NCBI RefSeq assembly: GCF_001426245.1
Contig: NZ_LMCM01000010.1
Coordinates: 186,001 to 250,000 of the forward strand
Length of the DNA: 64,000 nucleotides
Source: Phycicoccus sp. Root101
GTDB taxonomy: Bacteria > Actinomycetota > Actinomycetes > Actinomycetales > Dermatophilaceae
Direction of reading: 5' to 3'
In this document: in pieces, positions 10,282 through 18,848 of the stretch
Position numbering within the stretch: position 1 is the first letter of the stretch
Layout: each line of letters begins with the position of its first letter
Translations under genes and position numbers: made by a program
Notes under the pieces: model-generated
Told to the model about the DNA's origin: nothing
Seen by the model: only the letters and a program-made list of their open reading frames with translations
Database searches by the model: none

Positions 10282-10713
10282 TCAGTGACCCGCGGCGGCC
10301 GCCACGAGAGGAGCCCGCAGCGGGAAGTCCTGCCCGCTGAGGACGACCTGCTCGGCCGCGCCGGTGCGTGTGTTGACCACGACCGGAGCGAACAGGTTGC
10401 CGTACGCCGCACTGATGTCAGAGCCCACAGTAACGATCACGAGGACCAGGGCATCATCTGCATCGCTGAGGTCCAACCGCTGGGCGGTCACGTCGTCCAG
10501 GACCGGGTGGTAGTCCGGGAAGAAGAAGCCGGCCACGGCCGCCACGAACGTCGGACCCGCTCTGTCGACCGGCGCGAGCTCGAAGACCCCGCCGTCGCCA
10601 CCGATGACGCTGTAGGACTCGGTGTCCGGGAACCCGACCAGGCCCTCGTGGAGCCGGATGGTGGCGAGCTCCGTGGCGTGGGGGCGGGGTGCGGTGGTCA
10701 TCGTGGTCATCAT
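10282..10713 (-). CDS. fliW: Flagellar assembly factor FliW
   Basis: The 143-residue protein has the FliW pattern: IRLHEGLVGFPDTESYSVI (about 19-37), FFFPDYHPVLDD and a final NLFAPVVVNTRTGAAEQVVL. FliW binds CsrA non-competitively and is itself titrated by newly made flagellin, so that flagellin synthesis matches secretion. It sits between flgN and csrA on the minus strand, 4 bases after flgN. Start could be 10713 or the second ATG at 10710. Confidence 0.93.
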   Translation of the reverse strand: MMTTMTTAPRPHATELATIRLHEGLVGFPDTESYSVIGGDGGVFELAPVDRAGPTFVAAVAGFFFPDYHPVLDDVTAQRLDLSDADDALVLVIVTVGSDISAAYGNLFAPVVVNTRTGAAEQVVLSGQDFPLRAPLVAAAAGH

Positions 10714-10717
10714 GCCC

Positions 10718-11230
10718 TCAGGAGCTCTGGTCGAACAGGCGGCGGGTGGGGTCGTGCTCGGGGGTGCCCGCCGCGCTGTACGTCGACGAGGTGTGCGGTC
10801 CGGAGAACTGGGCGAGGACGTCCTCGACGGCCCGGGCGCCGTTGGCGAGCAGGTCGCGGTTGGCCAGCGCAGCCTGGGTGAGGTCGCTGGTGGCCTCGAG
10901 CAGGGCGTGGCGGTGCTCGGCGATCACGTGGTCCCAGGGGGCCGGCGCTGCTGCGGCGATCTCTCCCAAGGAGGCGTCGTCCGAGAGCATGAGGGCCTGG
11001 GCGGCGGGCGCGGTCTCGATGGCGCGCATGAGCTCGGCGGTGCGGATCTGCTGGAGCAGCTGGTCCACCTCACGGGTGGAGCGGGCGATCCAGGTGGCCC
11101 GGCCGGTCTCGACGAGGGCACGCTGCACCTCGACGCGGTAGGCGAGCAGCTCGAGGAGGTCCCGGACCCGCCACAGGGACTCCGAGAGCTCGGCGCAGGC
11201 CATCGCGGCCTTGTCGTTGTCGACCTTCAT
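10718..11230 (-). CDS. flgN: FlgN-type flagellar export chaperone
   Basis: The 170-residue, all-helical protein carries the FlgN-like segment ELSESLWRVRDLLELLAYRVEVQRALV and WIARSTREVDQLLQQIRTAELMRAIE. FlgN escorts the hook-filament junction proteins FlgK and FlgL to the export gate. ATG 11230 with GGGGAGG was chosen over an upstream in-frame start at 11359 whose extra residues are Arg-rich and unlike the family. It heads the flgN-fliW-csrA unit, read from the CTCA-N16-GCCGAT box just upstream. Confidence 0.85.
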   Translation of the reverse strand: MKVDNDKAAMACAELSESLWRVRDLLELLAYRVEVQRALVETGRATWIARSTREVDQLLQQIRTAELMRAIETAPAAQALMLSDDASLGEIAAAAPAPWDHVIAEHRHALLEATSDLTQAALANRDLLANGARAVEDVLAQFSGPHTSSTYSAAGTPEHDPTRRLFDQSS

Positions 11231-11240
11231 CACGGCCTCC

Positions 11241-11268
11241 CCATCGGCCGGGTCGACGTCGATGTGAG
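11241..11268 (-). promoter_or_regulatory. FliA-type promoter for flgN-fliW-csrA
   Basis: Read on the minus strand, CTCA (11268-11265), 16 bases, then GCCGAT (11248-11243). The spacing is identical to four other flagellar promoters here. The -10 box lies only 12 bases before the flgN ATG, so the mRNA would be leaderless or nearly so. Confidence 0.6.
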
Positions 11269-11400
11269 TGTTTCGTCGAACTTTCGGTCCTGCGGACGCT
11301 CGCGCCGGAGGCCCGCGAAGGTGTCGGGACGCTCCTCGACATGGTCGGTATTCCGCCACACGGAACTACTTGACCAACGGCATACCTTCCGCGTCGTCCC

Positions 11401-11424
11401 TTCGGCTGACCTTGCTCAGCCGAA
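11401..11424 (+). promoter_or_regulatory. Perfect hairpin in the fliA leader
   Basis: TTCGGCTGA and TCAGCCGAA form a 9-bp stem with a 6-base loop, about 60 bases before the fliA start. It may be an operator, an attenuator or a leader structure for the flagellar sigma factor gene. Confidence 0.5.
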
Positions 11425-11484
11425 GAGGCTGTGGGCCCCACTGGTGTCTGGAAGCACTCGTGTCGCACCACCATCCTCTACAAC

Positions 11485-12384
11485 GTGACTGTTACTGGAT
11501 GTCGAGAGCGGGGTTCGGCGAGCGTTGACGCCGAGAGGCTGTGCCGAGAGCACCTGGCCGTCGTTCACTACGAGGTGCGTTCGTTGAGCGTGCGACTGCC
11601 GTCGCACGTCACGCTCGACGACCTCACGTCCGCCGGCATGGCAGCCCTTGCTGCTGCGGCGCAGTCCTTCGACCCCGAGCGCGGGGTGCCGTTCGGCCGG
11701 TACGCAGCCCGCCGCATCAAGGGCGCCCTCCTGGACGAGCTCCGCTCGCTCGACTGGGCGTCCCGCAGCCTGCGCGCCAAGGCCCGTGAGCGGGAGGCCG
11801 CCCGCGACGCCCTCTCCAGCTCCCTGCGCCGCGAGCCCGACGACCGCGAGCTGGCCACCCACATGGGGGTCAGCGTCGACGAGGTCCGCGAGCTCGGCCG
11901 TGACCTGCACCAGTCCGTGGTCCTGCGCCTCGACGCCCTCGTCGACGCCGGAGCCGACTCGATGCTTCCGCGCCACAGCCAGACACCCGAGGCCGTCGTC
12001 GTCGAGCGTGAGCGCGAGAGCTACCTCGACGCCGCCGTCGAGTCCCTCCCCGAGCGCCTGCGCGTCGTCATCCGCGCCACGTTCTTCGAGGACCGTCCGC
12101 TCAAGGAGGTCGCCGACGAGCTCGGGGTGACCGAGTCGCGGATCTCGCAGATCCGGACCGAGGCGCTCAAGATGCTCAAGGACGGCATGAACGCCCACCT
12201 CGACCCCGACCAGCTCCCGGCGATGGACGAGGGCCTCGTGGCTCGCCGTCGCGCCGCGTACTACGCCGAGATCGCGGGCCGGGCCAGCCACCGCCAGCGC
12301 CAGACCATGCAGGCGGCCGCCCACCAGGGTGGACGCCAGGGCGGACGCCTCGGAGCAGTGGACCAGTTCGCCGCCGGTCAGTAA
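11485..12384 (+). CDS. fliA: Flagellar sigma factor (sigma-28, FliA/WhiG group)
   Basis: The roughly 299-residue protein has sigma regions 2 (LTSAGMAALAAAAQSFDPERGVPFGRYAARRIKGALLDELRSLDWASRSLR), 3 (DDRELATHMGVSVDEVREL) and 4 (LPERLRVVIRATFFEDRPLKEVADELGVTESRISQIRTEALKML). It should direct RNA polymerase to the CTCA-N16-GCCGAT boxes seen at five flagellar genes. A charged, Gln-rich 50-residue tail follows region 4. The start is uncertain: no good Shine-Dalgarno site is seen and GTG 11485 or GTG 11431 are both possible. No flgM anti-sigma gene is in the window. Confidence 0.92.
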   Translation: MTVTGCRERGSASVDAERLCREHLAVVHYEVRSLSVRLPSHVTLDDLTSAGMAALAAAAQSFDPERGVPFGRYAARRIKGALLDELRSLDWASRSLRAKAREREAARDALSSSLRREPDDRELATHMGVSVDEVRELGRDLHQSVVLRLDALVDAGADSMLPRHSQTPEAVVVERERESYLDAAVESLPERLRVVIRATFFEDRPLKEVADELGVTESRISQIRTEALKMLKDGMNAHLDPDQLPAMDEGLVARRRAAYYAEIAGRASHRQRQTMQAAAHQGGRQGGRLGAVDQFAAGQ

Positions 12385-12397
12385 CCCCCACAGGACC

Positions 12398-12418
12398 TGC
12401 CGGGAAAACTTCTCGGCA
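12398..12418 (+). terminator. Hairpin after fliA
   Basis: TGCCG and CGGCA with an inner GAA/TTC pairing form a short interrupted stem 14 bases after the fliA stop, just before the fliC promoter. It is a weak terminator candidate. Confidence 0.4.
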
Positions 12419-12423
12419 AATTC

Positions 12424-12451
12424 CTCAAGTGCGTCAGTCGCCGGCCGATGA
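12424..12451 (+). promoter_or_regulatory. FliA-type promoter of flagellin
   Basis: CTCA (12424-12427), 16 bases, GCCGATGA (12444-12451). The -10 box is close to the sigma-28 consensus GCCGATAA. Transcription would start near 12458, giving a leader of about 80 bases. Confidence 0.8.
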
Positions 12452-12483
12452 GGCTGGTGTCGGTCCACTGAGGAAGCGACAAA

Positions 12484-12530
12484 CGGGCTCGTCACGGATG
12501 ACGGCCCGCGACCCCATTCAAGGAAGAGGA
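12484..12530 (+). promoter_or_regulatory. Probable CsrA binding region in the flagellin leader
   Basis: CGGGC-T-CGTCA (12484-12494) pairs with TGACGGCCCG (12499-12508), leaving CGGA as tetraloop, so a GGA is displayed in the loop. Two further GGA motifs (12522-12524, 12528-12530) lie in the Shine-Dalgarno sequence AAGGAAGAGG. One GGA in a hairpin plus one at the ribosome site is the layout of CsrA control of hag in Bacillus. Confidence 0.7.
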
Positions 12531-12537
12531 AACCATC

Positions 12538-13593
12538 ATGGGTCTTCAGATCAACACCAACGTTTCGGCGATGAACGCGTACCGGAACCTCAGCTCCACC
12601 CAGAACGCGATGTCCACCAGCCTCGAGCGCCTGTCCTCGGGCCTGCGCATCAACAAGGCCGCGGACGACGCTGCCGGCCTGGCGATCAGCGAGAAGCTGC
12701 GCGCCCAGACCAACGGCCTCAACCAGGCCACCGCGAACGCCCAGGACGGCATCAGCCTCATCCAGACCGCTGAAGGTGCCCTCAACGAGACGCACTCCAT
12801 CCTGCAGCGCATGCGTCAGCTCGCTGTCCAGAGTGCCAACGACACGAACAGCACCGAGGACCGCGCGGCCATCCAGAAGGAGGTCACCCAGCTCACCGGT
12901 GAGCTCGACCGCATCTCCGGGTCGACCCAGTTCAACGGCAAGAACCTGCTGGACGGCACCTTCAACGGCAAGTTCCAGGTCGGCGCCAACTCGGGCCAGA
13001 ACCTGACCGTGTCGATCACCAAGACGGACACCACCACCCTCGGCCTCGGCAACACCACCAAGGCCTCGTCCGCCACGGGCGCCGTCGGCACCCTGACCAG
13101 CGGCACCCCGGTGCAGGGCTCGTTCACGGTCGACACCGGCAAGGTCAAGGACTCCGCCGGCACGGTCATCGGTGCCTACGACGACACGACCAAGGCAGTC
13201 ACGTTCAACGCGGACAACGGCGGCGCCGTGGTCACGTTCGACAAGACGGTCCTCTCCGGTGGCACCTCGGGCTCGTTCTCCATCAGCAAGGGTGTCGACG
13301 TGTCGACGCAGTCGGGTGCCGACTCGGCCCTGTCCGCGATCGACAGCGCCCTGGGCCTCGTGTCCGGCCAGCGTGCCGACCTCGGTGCCGTGCAGAACCG
13401 CCTGCAGCACACGATCAACAGCCTCAGCGTCGCCGCCGAGAACGCGTCCGCCGCCGAGTCCCGCATCCGCGACACCGACATGGCCAAGGAGATGACGTCC
13501 TTCACCCGGTCGCAGATCCTGCAGCAGGCCGGCGTCTCGATGCTCGCCCAGGCGAACTCCGCTCCGCAGTCGGTCCTCAAGCTGCTCGGCTGA
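12538..13593 (+). CDS. fliC: Flagellin
   Basis: The 351-residue protein has the conserved N-terminal D0/D1 helices (MGLQINTNVSAMNAYRNLSSTQNAMSTSLERLSSGLRINKAADDAAGLAISEKLRAQ) and the C-terminal one (VQNRLQHTINSLSVAAENASAAESRIRDTDMAKEMTSFTRSQILQQAGVSMLAQAN). A Ser/Thr/Gly-rich variable domain lies between (about 155-260). It is the filament subunit and the only flagellin gene in the window. It is read from its own FliA-type promoter and probably controlled at translation by CsrA/FliW. Confidence 0.98.
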   Translation: MGLQINTNVSAMNAYRNLSSTQNAMSTSLERLSSGLRINKAADDAAGLAISEKLRAQTNGLNQATANAQDGISLIQTAEGALNETHSILQRMRQLAVQSANDTNSTEDRAAIQKEVTQLTGELDRISGSTQFNGKNLLDGTFNGKFQVGANSGQNLTVSITKTDTTTLGLGNTTKASSATGAVGTLTSGTPVQGSFTVDTGKVKDSAGTVIGAYDDTTKAVTFNADNGGAVVTFDKTVLSGGTSGSFSISKGVDVSTQSGADSALSAIDSALGLVSGQRADLGAVQNRLQHTINSLSVAAENASAAESRIRDTDMAKEMTSFTRSQILQQAGVSMLAQANSAPQSVLKLLG

Positions 13594-13604
13594 GTCCGTG
13601 ACGT

Positions 13605-13638
13605 GGCCCGGGACCGGGGGAGACCTCGGTTCCGGGCC
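13605..13638 (+). terminator. Hairpin terminator after fliC
   Basis: GGCCCGGGACCG (13605-13616) pairs with CGGTTCCGGGCC (13627-13638) with one mismatch around a 10-base loop. It would let abundant fliC mRNA end before fliD. Confidence 0.7.
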
Positions 13639-13675
13639 CGCACAGCATCCCTGGCGATAGGAAGGAGGCGACACC

Positions 13676-15553
13676 GTGGCCTCGATCGACGGACTCGTCT
13701 CCGGACTGAACACCACCCAGATCATCAGCCAGCTGATGAGCGTGGAGCGCGCCTCGGGCAGCTACCTGACCAAGGGCAAGACCGAGAGCCAGACCATGGC
13801 GACGGTCCTCCAGGCGCTCAACGCCACCCTCACCGGCCTGCAGACCGCAGCCAAGGCGATGATCCCCGACTCCATCACCAAGGCGTCGGCCTGGACCCTG
13901 GCCACCGCGGCCTCCTCGTCCCCTGCCCTGGCCACCGCGGCGGTCGGGCCGAACGCCCAGACCGGGACCGCCACGTTCACGGTCCGCAGCGTCGCCACCG
14001 CCGGTGCCTCGATCTCCTCGGGTTCGGTCGGTTCGCTGTCCAGCGCCGTGACCAACGGCCCGGTGCTGCTCGGCAAGGGCACCGCGGCACTCGGTATGGC
14101 GTCGATCGCCTCCGGGGCGCAGCTCGCCAAGGGCGCTCACACCCTGGCCGTCACCCAGTCCTCCGCCGGCGCCGCCCTCACGGGCTCGCCGCTCGCGGAC
14201 ACCGTCACGATCGACGCCGGGTCCAGCACCCTCTCGGTCGAGGTGGACGGAACCCCCACGTCCATCACCCTGGCGCAGGGCACCTACACGCGTGACCAGC
14301 TCGCGGCCGAGATCGGCCGTGCCTCTGGCGGGACCCTGACCGCCAGTGCTGGCCCCGACGGTGCCCTGCGCCTGGCCACCGGGCACGAGGGGTCGGCCGC
14401 CTCCCTGCGGCTCGCCTCGGCCAACGCGGCCCTCGGCCTCGCCGACACGAGCACGGTGGCGACGGGCACCGACGCCGTCGTCTCCCTCGACGGGGTGGCG
14501 ACCACGGTCGCCAGCCTCACCCGTGGCAGCCAGGTCACCCTGGGCGGCGCGAACGGCGACAGCATGGTCTTCACCCTCTCGGGTGGGCTCCGTGCCGGCA
14601 CCGCCAGCGCCACCGTCGTGGAGGTCGGCAACGGGGCGTCCCTCACCCAGGTGGTCTCCTCGATCAACGGCGCCGGCGCGGGCGTCCGCGCCACCGCCGT
14701 CCAGGTCTCCGCCAACGCCTACCGGCTGCAGCTGACCTCGCTCACGACGGGTTCCAGCTCCGACGTCTCGCTGGGGGAGGGAGCCTTCCCCCCGGGGCTC
14801 TCCGGCCTCGGCGGCTCGGTGGAGCTGACGGCCGGCTCCGACACCCTGCTGCGCGTGGGTACCGGTCCGGGCGCGTTCGACGTGACCTCGTCGACCACGA
14901 CGGTGTCGGGCCTGCTGCCCGGCGTGACGATCACGGCGGCGAAGGCCGACCCCACCACGTCGGTGACGCTCACGGTGACCTCGGACACCGCGGGCATCGC
15001 CAACAAGATGGACGCGCTGGTCTCCGCGGCCAACTCCGCCCTGGGGTACATCGCCGACAAGTCGTCCTACGACGCGGACACCAAGACCGGCGGCCCCCTC
15101 CTCGGCAGCTCGCTCGTGCGGGACCTGGCGCAGCGGATCGCGAACTCCGCGATCGGCACGTCCTCGGACCTGCCGTCCATGGCGGGCGTCGAGGTGGGGC
15201 GCGACGGCAAGATCGCCTTCGACAAGGACGCCTTCCTCGCGGCATACACCAAGGACCCCGCCGCGGTGGAGAAGACGATGACCGCCCTGGCCACCCGGCT
15301 TTCCGACACGGCCAAGGCCGCGGCGGACCCGATCAGCGGGTACGTCACCGGCCAGATCAACCTCGAGCAGGACAAGGTCAAGGACTACACGGACCAGATC
15401 GCCAGCTTCGAGAGCCGCATGACCCTGCGGCAGCAGACGTTGCAGCGCCAGTACGCCGCCCTCGAGACCATGCTCGGCAGCCTCAAGGCGCAGAGCGAGT
15501 GGCTCACCGGGCAGCTGGCATCGCTGCCCACCCCGAACAGTGGAAAGAACTAG
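13676..15553 (+). CDS. fliD: Flagellar filament cap protein
   Basis: The 625-residue protein begins IDGLVSGLNTTQIISQLMSVER, the FliD_N signature, and ends with FliD_C (VTSDTAGIANKMDALVSAANSALGYI ... SFESRMTLRQQTLQRQYAALETMLGSLKAQSEWLTGQLASL). The middle is a long Thr/Ser/Ala-rich region that will form the leg and head domains. The cap sits at the filament tip and folds incoming flagellin. GTG start with AGGAGG eight bases upstream. It is followed by its chaperone gene fliS after 10 bases. Confidence 0.96.
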   Translation: MASIDGLVSGLNTTQIISQLMSVERASGSYLTKGKTESQTMATVLQALNATLTGLQTAAKAMIPDSITKASAWTLATAASSSPALATAAVGPNAQTGTATFTVRSVATAGASISSGSVGSLSSAVTNGPVLLGKGTAALGMASIASGAQLAKGAHTLAVTQSSAGAALTGSPLADTVTIDAGSSTLSVEVDGTPTSITLAQGTYTRDQLAAEIGRASGGTLTASAGPDGALRLATGHEGSAASLRLASANAALGLADTSTVATGTDAVVSLDGVATTVASLTRGSQVTLGGANGDSMVFTLSGGLRAGTASATVVEVGNGASLTQVVSSINGAGAGVRATAVQVSANAYRLQLTSLTTGSSSDVSLGEGAFPPGLSGLGGSVELTAGSDTLLRVGTGPGAFDVTSSTTTVSGLLPGVTITAAKADPTTSVTLTVTSDTAGIANKMDALVSAANSALGYIADKSSYDADTKTGGPLLGSSLVRDLAQRIANSAIGTSSDLPSMAGVEVGRDGKIAFDKDAFLAAYTKDPAAVEKTMTALATRLSDTAKAAADPISGYVTGQINLEQDKVKDYTDQIASFESRMTLRQQTLQRQYAALETMLGSLKAQSEWLTGQLASLPTPNSGKN

Positions 15554-15563
15554 GAGCCCTACC

Positions 15564-15947
15564 GTGACCACCTCCGCGATGCTGCGGCGCCGCTACCACG
15601 GCGACGCAGTCACCACCGCCTCTCCGAACCGCCTCGTCGTCATGCTCTACGACCGGCTGCTCAAGGACCTCAACACCGCCTTCACGGCCGTCGCCGCCGG
15701 CGACATCGAGGTGGCCCACCGGAACCTGCTGCACGCGCAGGACATCGTCGCCGAGCTGTCCGGCTCCCTCGACCTGGACCTGTGGCCCGAGGGCACGCAG
15801 CTCAAGGCGCTCTACGACTACCTGACCGACCGGCTGGTGCGTGCCAACGTCACCAAGGACGCGACCTTCGTCACCGAGTGCCTCGAGGTCGTCGAGCCGC
15901 TGCGCGACGCGTTCGCCGAGGCCGCGCTCGCCCCGGACCCGGCATGA
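15564..15947 (+). CDS. fliS: Flagellin export chaperone FliS
   Basis: The 127-residue helical protein has the FliS core ASPNRLVVMLYDRLLKDLNTAF (about 22-43) and LWPEGTQLKALYDYLTDRLVRANVTKD. It binds the disordered C-terminus of cytoplasmic flagellin and, in Bacillus, assists FliW displacement. GTG 15564 was chosen for the AGGAG site 10 bases upstream. It overlaps the next small gene by ATGA. Confidence 0.93.
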   Translation: MTTSAMLRRRYHGDAVTTASPNRLVVMLYDRLLKDLNTAFTAVAAGDIEVAHRNLLHAQDIVAELSGSLDLDLWPEGTQLKALYDYLTDRLVRANVTKDATFVTECLEVVEPLRDAFAEAALAPDPA

Positions 15948-16282
15948 GCGCCGACTCCTGGGCCGTGCGCTGGGTCGTCGCCCTGGCCCAGCTCGAGGCT
16001 GCGGTGGACGAGGGCGAGCGCCTCGTGGAGGAAGGCCGCCTCGAGGAGTTCCGGGCCCTCCCGGTGCCCGTCGTGGCCGCCGGCCTGCCCGCCGAGCTCG
16101 TCGACCGTGCCCGCACCCTGCAGGACCGCATGTCCGCCCTGACCGACCGGGTCGTGGACGCGATGGCCGCCACCCGTCGTGAGCTGGAGCTCGCGGCCAC
16201 CGAGCGGGCCGACCGCCCCGAGCGGGCCGACCGTCCGGTCCGGCGCCAGTGGCAGCCGGCCTACGTGGACGCGAGGGCCTGA
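15944..16282 (+). CDS. Small helical protein, probable FliT-like flagellar chaperone
   Basis: The 112-residue protein is mostly alpha-helical with a Glu/Arg/Ala-rich pattern (EAAVDEGERLVEEGRLEEF ... LQDRMSALTDRVVDAMAATRRELELAATE) and ends in a repeat-like ERADRPERADRP. Position directly after fliS, overlapping it and flgK by 4 and 1 bases, and its size match FliT, the FliD chaperone. Sequence similarity to FliT is not something I can confirm by eye. Confidence 0.6.
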   Translation: MSADSWAVRWVVALAQLEAAVDEGERLVEEGRLEEFRALPVPVVAAGLPAELVDRARTLQDRMSALTDRVVDAMAATRRELELAATERADRPERADRPVRRQWQPAYVDARA

Positions 16283-17649
16283 TGTCCGGCTTCAGCAGTC
16301 TCGGCATCGGCGCCCGGGCGCTCCAAGCGGCCCAGCGCGGCCTCGAGGTCTCCGGCCAGAACATCAGCAACGTCAACACGGCCGGCTACTCCCGCCAGCG
16401 ACTGGACCAGGTCGCGGCGGGAGGTTCGCCCGTTCCCGCGATGTACTCGCGCTCCACCGCCTTCGGCGACGGCGTGATGGTCCGGGGCACGGAGCGCATC
16501 CGTGACGAGTTCCTCGAGGCCCGGGCGCAGCAGGTGCGCGGCAGTGCGTCGTCGCTCACCTCCAGCGCGGCGACCCTGAAGTCCGTCGAGGGGATCTTCG
16601 GCGAGCCGAGCGACACCGGCCTGCAGGCCCAGATGGCCAGCTTCTGGAGCTCGTGGCACGACCTGGCCAACGACCCGACGAGCACGGCCCCGCGCACCCA
16701 GGTGCTCGAGGAGGCCAAGCAGCTCGCGGCGACCCTCGGGCGCACCAGCCAGCAGCTGGGCCAGCAGTGGTCCGGCACGCGCGAGGCCCTGACCGTCACC
16801 ATCTCCGAGGTCAACCGCACGGCGAGCGACGTGGCCCGCCTCAACGACGCCATCCGCAGCGCGAAGGTGTCCGGCGCCTCCACGAGCGAGCTCTCCGACC
16901 AGCGCGACCAGCTCGTCCTCCAGCTGGGGGAGAGCATCGGCGCGGTCGGCCGGCTCAACGACGACGGCACCGTCAGCGTGACCGTGGGAGGGAGCCAGCT
17001 CGTCAGCGGCTCACGCGCGACCGAGCTGCGGGTCGACGGTCCCACCCTGCCGGGCCAGTCCGGTCAGGTCCAGGTCTCGTGGGCCGCCAGCGGCACACCG
17101 GCGACGGTCACCGGCGGCGACGTCCAGGCCCTGACGACGGCGCTCACCACGACCATCCCCGGCTACGTCTCGGCGCTCGACTCGATCGCCGCCAAGCTGG
17201 CGACCACCGTCAACGCCCAGCAGGCGGCGGGGTACGACCGCAACGGGGCCCCCGGGGCGCCGATCTTCAGCGGCACCACCGCGGCCACGCTCACCGTCTC
17301 CATGACGGCGACCAACGGCATCGCGGCCTCGAAGGCGGCCCCACCGGCCTACGACGGCGACAACGCGTCCGCCATGGCCGGCCACCTCAACGACCCCACC
17401 GGTCCGGACGCCACCTACCGCGGCCTCATCGTCGAGCTCGGCGTGCAGTCGGCGAGCGCGTCCCGGCAGGCCGACGTCCAGGGCGTCATGCTGCGCCAGG
17501 TCGACGCGGCGCGCCTGGGCGTCTCCAGCGTCAGCCTCGACGAGGAGATGACCAACCTCATGTCGTACCAGCACGCCTACGAGGCGGCTGCCCGCTTCGT
17601 CAGCGTGATCGACCAGGCCATGGATTCCCTCATGAACATGGCTCGCTGA
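16282..17649 (+). CDS. flgK: Hook-filament junction protein 1
   Basis: The 455-residue protein begins with the rod/hook-type N-terminus SSLGIGARALQAAQRGLEVSGQNISNVNTAGYSRQR and ends VSLDEEMTNLMSYQHAYEAAARFVSVIDQAMDSLMNM, the axial-protein C-terminus. It joins hook to filament and is exported with FlgN. The ATG lies in the stop codon overlap TGATG with the small upstream gene. Length is within the usual range (450-600). Confidence 0.96.
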   Translation: MSGFSSLGIGARALQAAQRGLEVSGQNISNVNTAGYSRQRLDQVAAGGSPVPAMYSRSTAFGDGVMVRGTERIRDEFLEARAQQVRGSASSLTSSAATLKSVEGIFGEPSDTGLQAQMASFWSSWHDLANDPTSTAPRTQVLEEAKQLAATLGRTSQQLGQQWSGTREALTVTISEVNRTASDVARLNDAIRSAKVSGASTSELSDQRDQLVLQLGESIGAVGRLNDDGTVSVTVGGSQLVSGSRATELRVDGPTLPGQSGQVQVSWAASGTPATVTGGDVQALTTALTTTIPGYVSALDSIAAKLATTVNAQQAAGYDRNGAPGAPIFSGTTAATLTVSMTATNGIAASKAAPPAYDGDNASAMAGHLNDPTGPDATYRGLIVELGVQSASASRQADVQGVMLRQVDAARLGVSSVSLDEEMTNLMSYQHAYEAAARFVSVIDQAMDSLMNMAR

Positions 17650-17650
17650 C

Positions 17651-17664
17651 CGATAGGTCTATCG
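17651..17664. repeat. Short perfect inverted repeat between flgK and flgL
   Basis: CGATAG-GT-CTATCG, a 14-base near-palindrome, follows the flgK stop by one base. It may be a weak terminator or protein site; significance unclear. Confidence 0.4.
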
Positions 17665-17725
17665 ACAGCACGGCCCACCCGACCACCCACCCGACCACGA
17701 GCCACGAGAGCACCGGAGACCCGAC

Positions 17726-18634
17726 ATGACCCGCGTCACGCCTGCCACCTTGAACAGTGGCGTGATGGCCGGGCTGCAGAGCAGCCTGAGCCGGTTGCAG
17801 CAGACCCAGGAGCAGCTCTCCTCGGGTCGTCGGCTGAGCCGCCCGTCGGACTCGCCGGTCGACACCGTGGCGGCCATGCAGCTGCGGGCGGAGCGCAAGC
17901 AGTCCGACCAGCTGGCCCGCAACATCGACGACGGCATGGCCTGGCTCAACACCTCCGACCAGGCGCTCAGCCAGACCAACACGGTCCTCACCCGGATCCG
18001 CTCGCTCGTGCTCGCGGGCAGCAACAGCACGAACGGCCCCGACGAGAGGCGCGCCATGGCAACAGAGGTCGACCAGCTGCGGGAGGCCGTCCTCGGGATG
18101 GCCAACACGCAGTACCTCGGGCGTCCCGTCTTCGCCGGCACCCAGGACACCGCCACCGCCTTCGACCCCGCGACCGGGGCCTACTCGGGCAACACCGCCA
18201 CGGTGAAGCGCACCGTGTCCCCCGACTCCGGGTCGGGCACCCTGGCCGTCAGCGTCACCGGCGACCAGGCCTTCACGACCTTGCTCCACGACCCCTCGGC
18301 GGCCGGTGGCGCCGGTGTCCTCGAGCGCATCAGCAACGCCCTGCGCAGCGGCGACCCCACCGCGATGGACGCCGCGCTCGACGACCTCGACACCGCCTCG
18401 GAGGCGCTGCGCTCGACGCAGACCACCGTGGGTGCCCGGACCAACCGCCTGCTCACCGTCCAGGCCAACGGCGAGGTCCGCTCCGACGCGGTCGCCGCGA
18501 AGCTCGCCAGCGTCGAGGGCATCGACCTGGCCAAGACGATCACCGACCTCACCCTCCAGCAGACCGCCTACCAGGCGGCCCTCGGTGCGGCGGCCAAGGT
18601 CGTTCAGCCCTCCCTGATGGACTTCCTGCGCTGA
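17726..18634 (+). CDS. flgL: Hook-filament junction protein 2
   Basis: The 302-residue protein resembles flagellin at both ends: TPATLNSGVMAGLQSSLSRLQQTQEQLSSGRRLSRPSDSP and LAKTITDLTLQQTAYQAALGAAAKVVQPSLMDFL. The middle contains the FlgL phrase YLGRPVFAGTQDTATAF. It forms the outer ring of the hook-filament junction. It follows flgK after 76 bases and is the last gene of the filament/junction block. Confidence 0.95.
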   Translation: MTRVTPATLNSGVMAGLQSSLSRLQQTQEQLSSGRRLSRPSDSPVDTVAAMQLRAERKQSDQLARNIDDGMAWLNTSDQALSQTNTVLTRIRSLVLAGSNSTNGPDERRAMATEVDQLREAVLGMANTQYLGRPVFAGTQDTATAFDPATGAYSGNTATVKRTVSPDSGSGTLAVSVTGDQAFTTLLHDPSAAGGAGVLERISNALRSGDPTAMDAALDDLDTASEALRSTQTTVGARTNRLLTVQANGEVRSDAVAAKLASVEGIDLAKTITDLTLQQTAYQAALGAAAKVVQPSLMDFLR

Positions 18635-18637
18635 CCC

Positions 18638-18676
18638 GTATGGTGCCCGCGCGCCCCTGACCGGGCCCGGCGCCAT
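18638..18676 (+). terminator. Hairpin with G[G/C]CATAC-type ends after flgL
   Basis: GTATGG-T-GCCCG at the left pairs imperfectly with CGGGCCCGGCGCCATAC at the right. The outer six bases are exact complements. It carries one of the five GGCGCCATACC copies. Confidence 0.5.
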
Positions 18677-18848
18677 ACCGCTGCGGCCGGGTGCCGGCCG
18701 GTGCGTTCTCCGACCCGCTGGACGCCGACCTGCCGAGGACGCACTAGCGGGAACGCCGCGGCACTGCGGCTGTTTGCCCCCTTCTCCTCCGGCCGTCGTG
18801 CCCGAGATGGGCCGAACGGTTGATCTTCGTCCCTGACGGCGTTTCGCG

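Noticed and set aside
11416-13725. A 769-codon minus-strand frame opposite fliA and fliC
   Set aside because: Shadow frame of GC-rich coding sequence; no family features and fully covered by fliA and flagellin.
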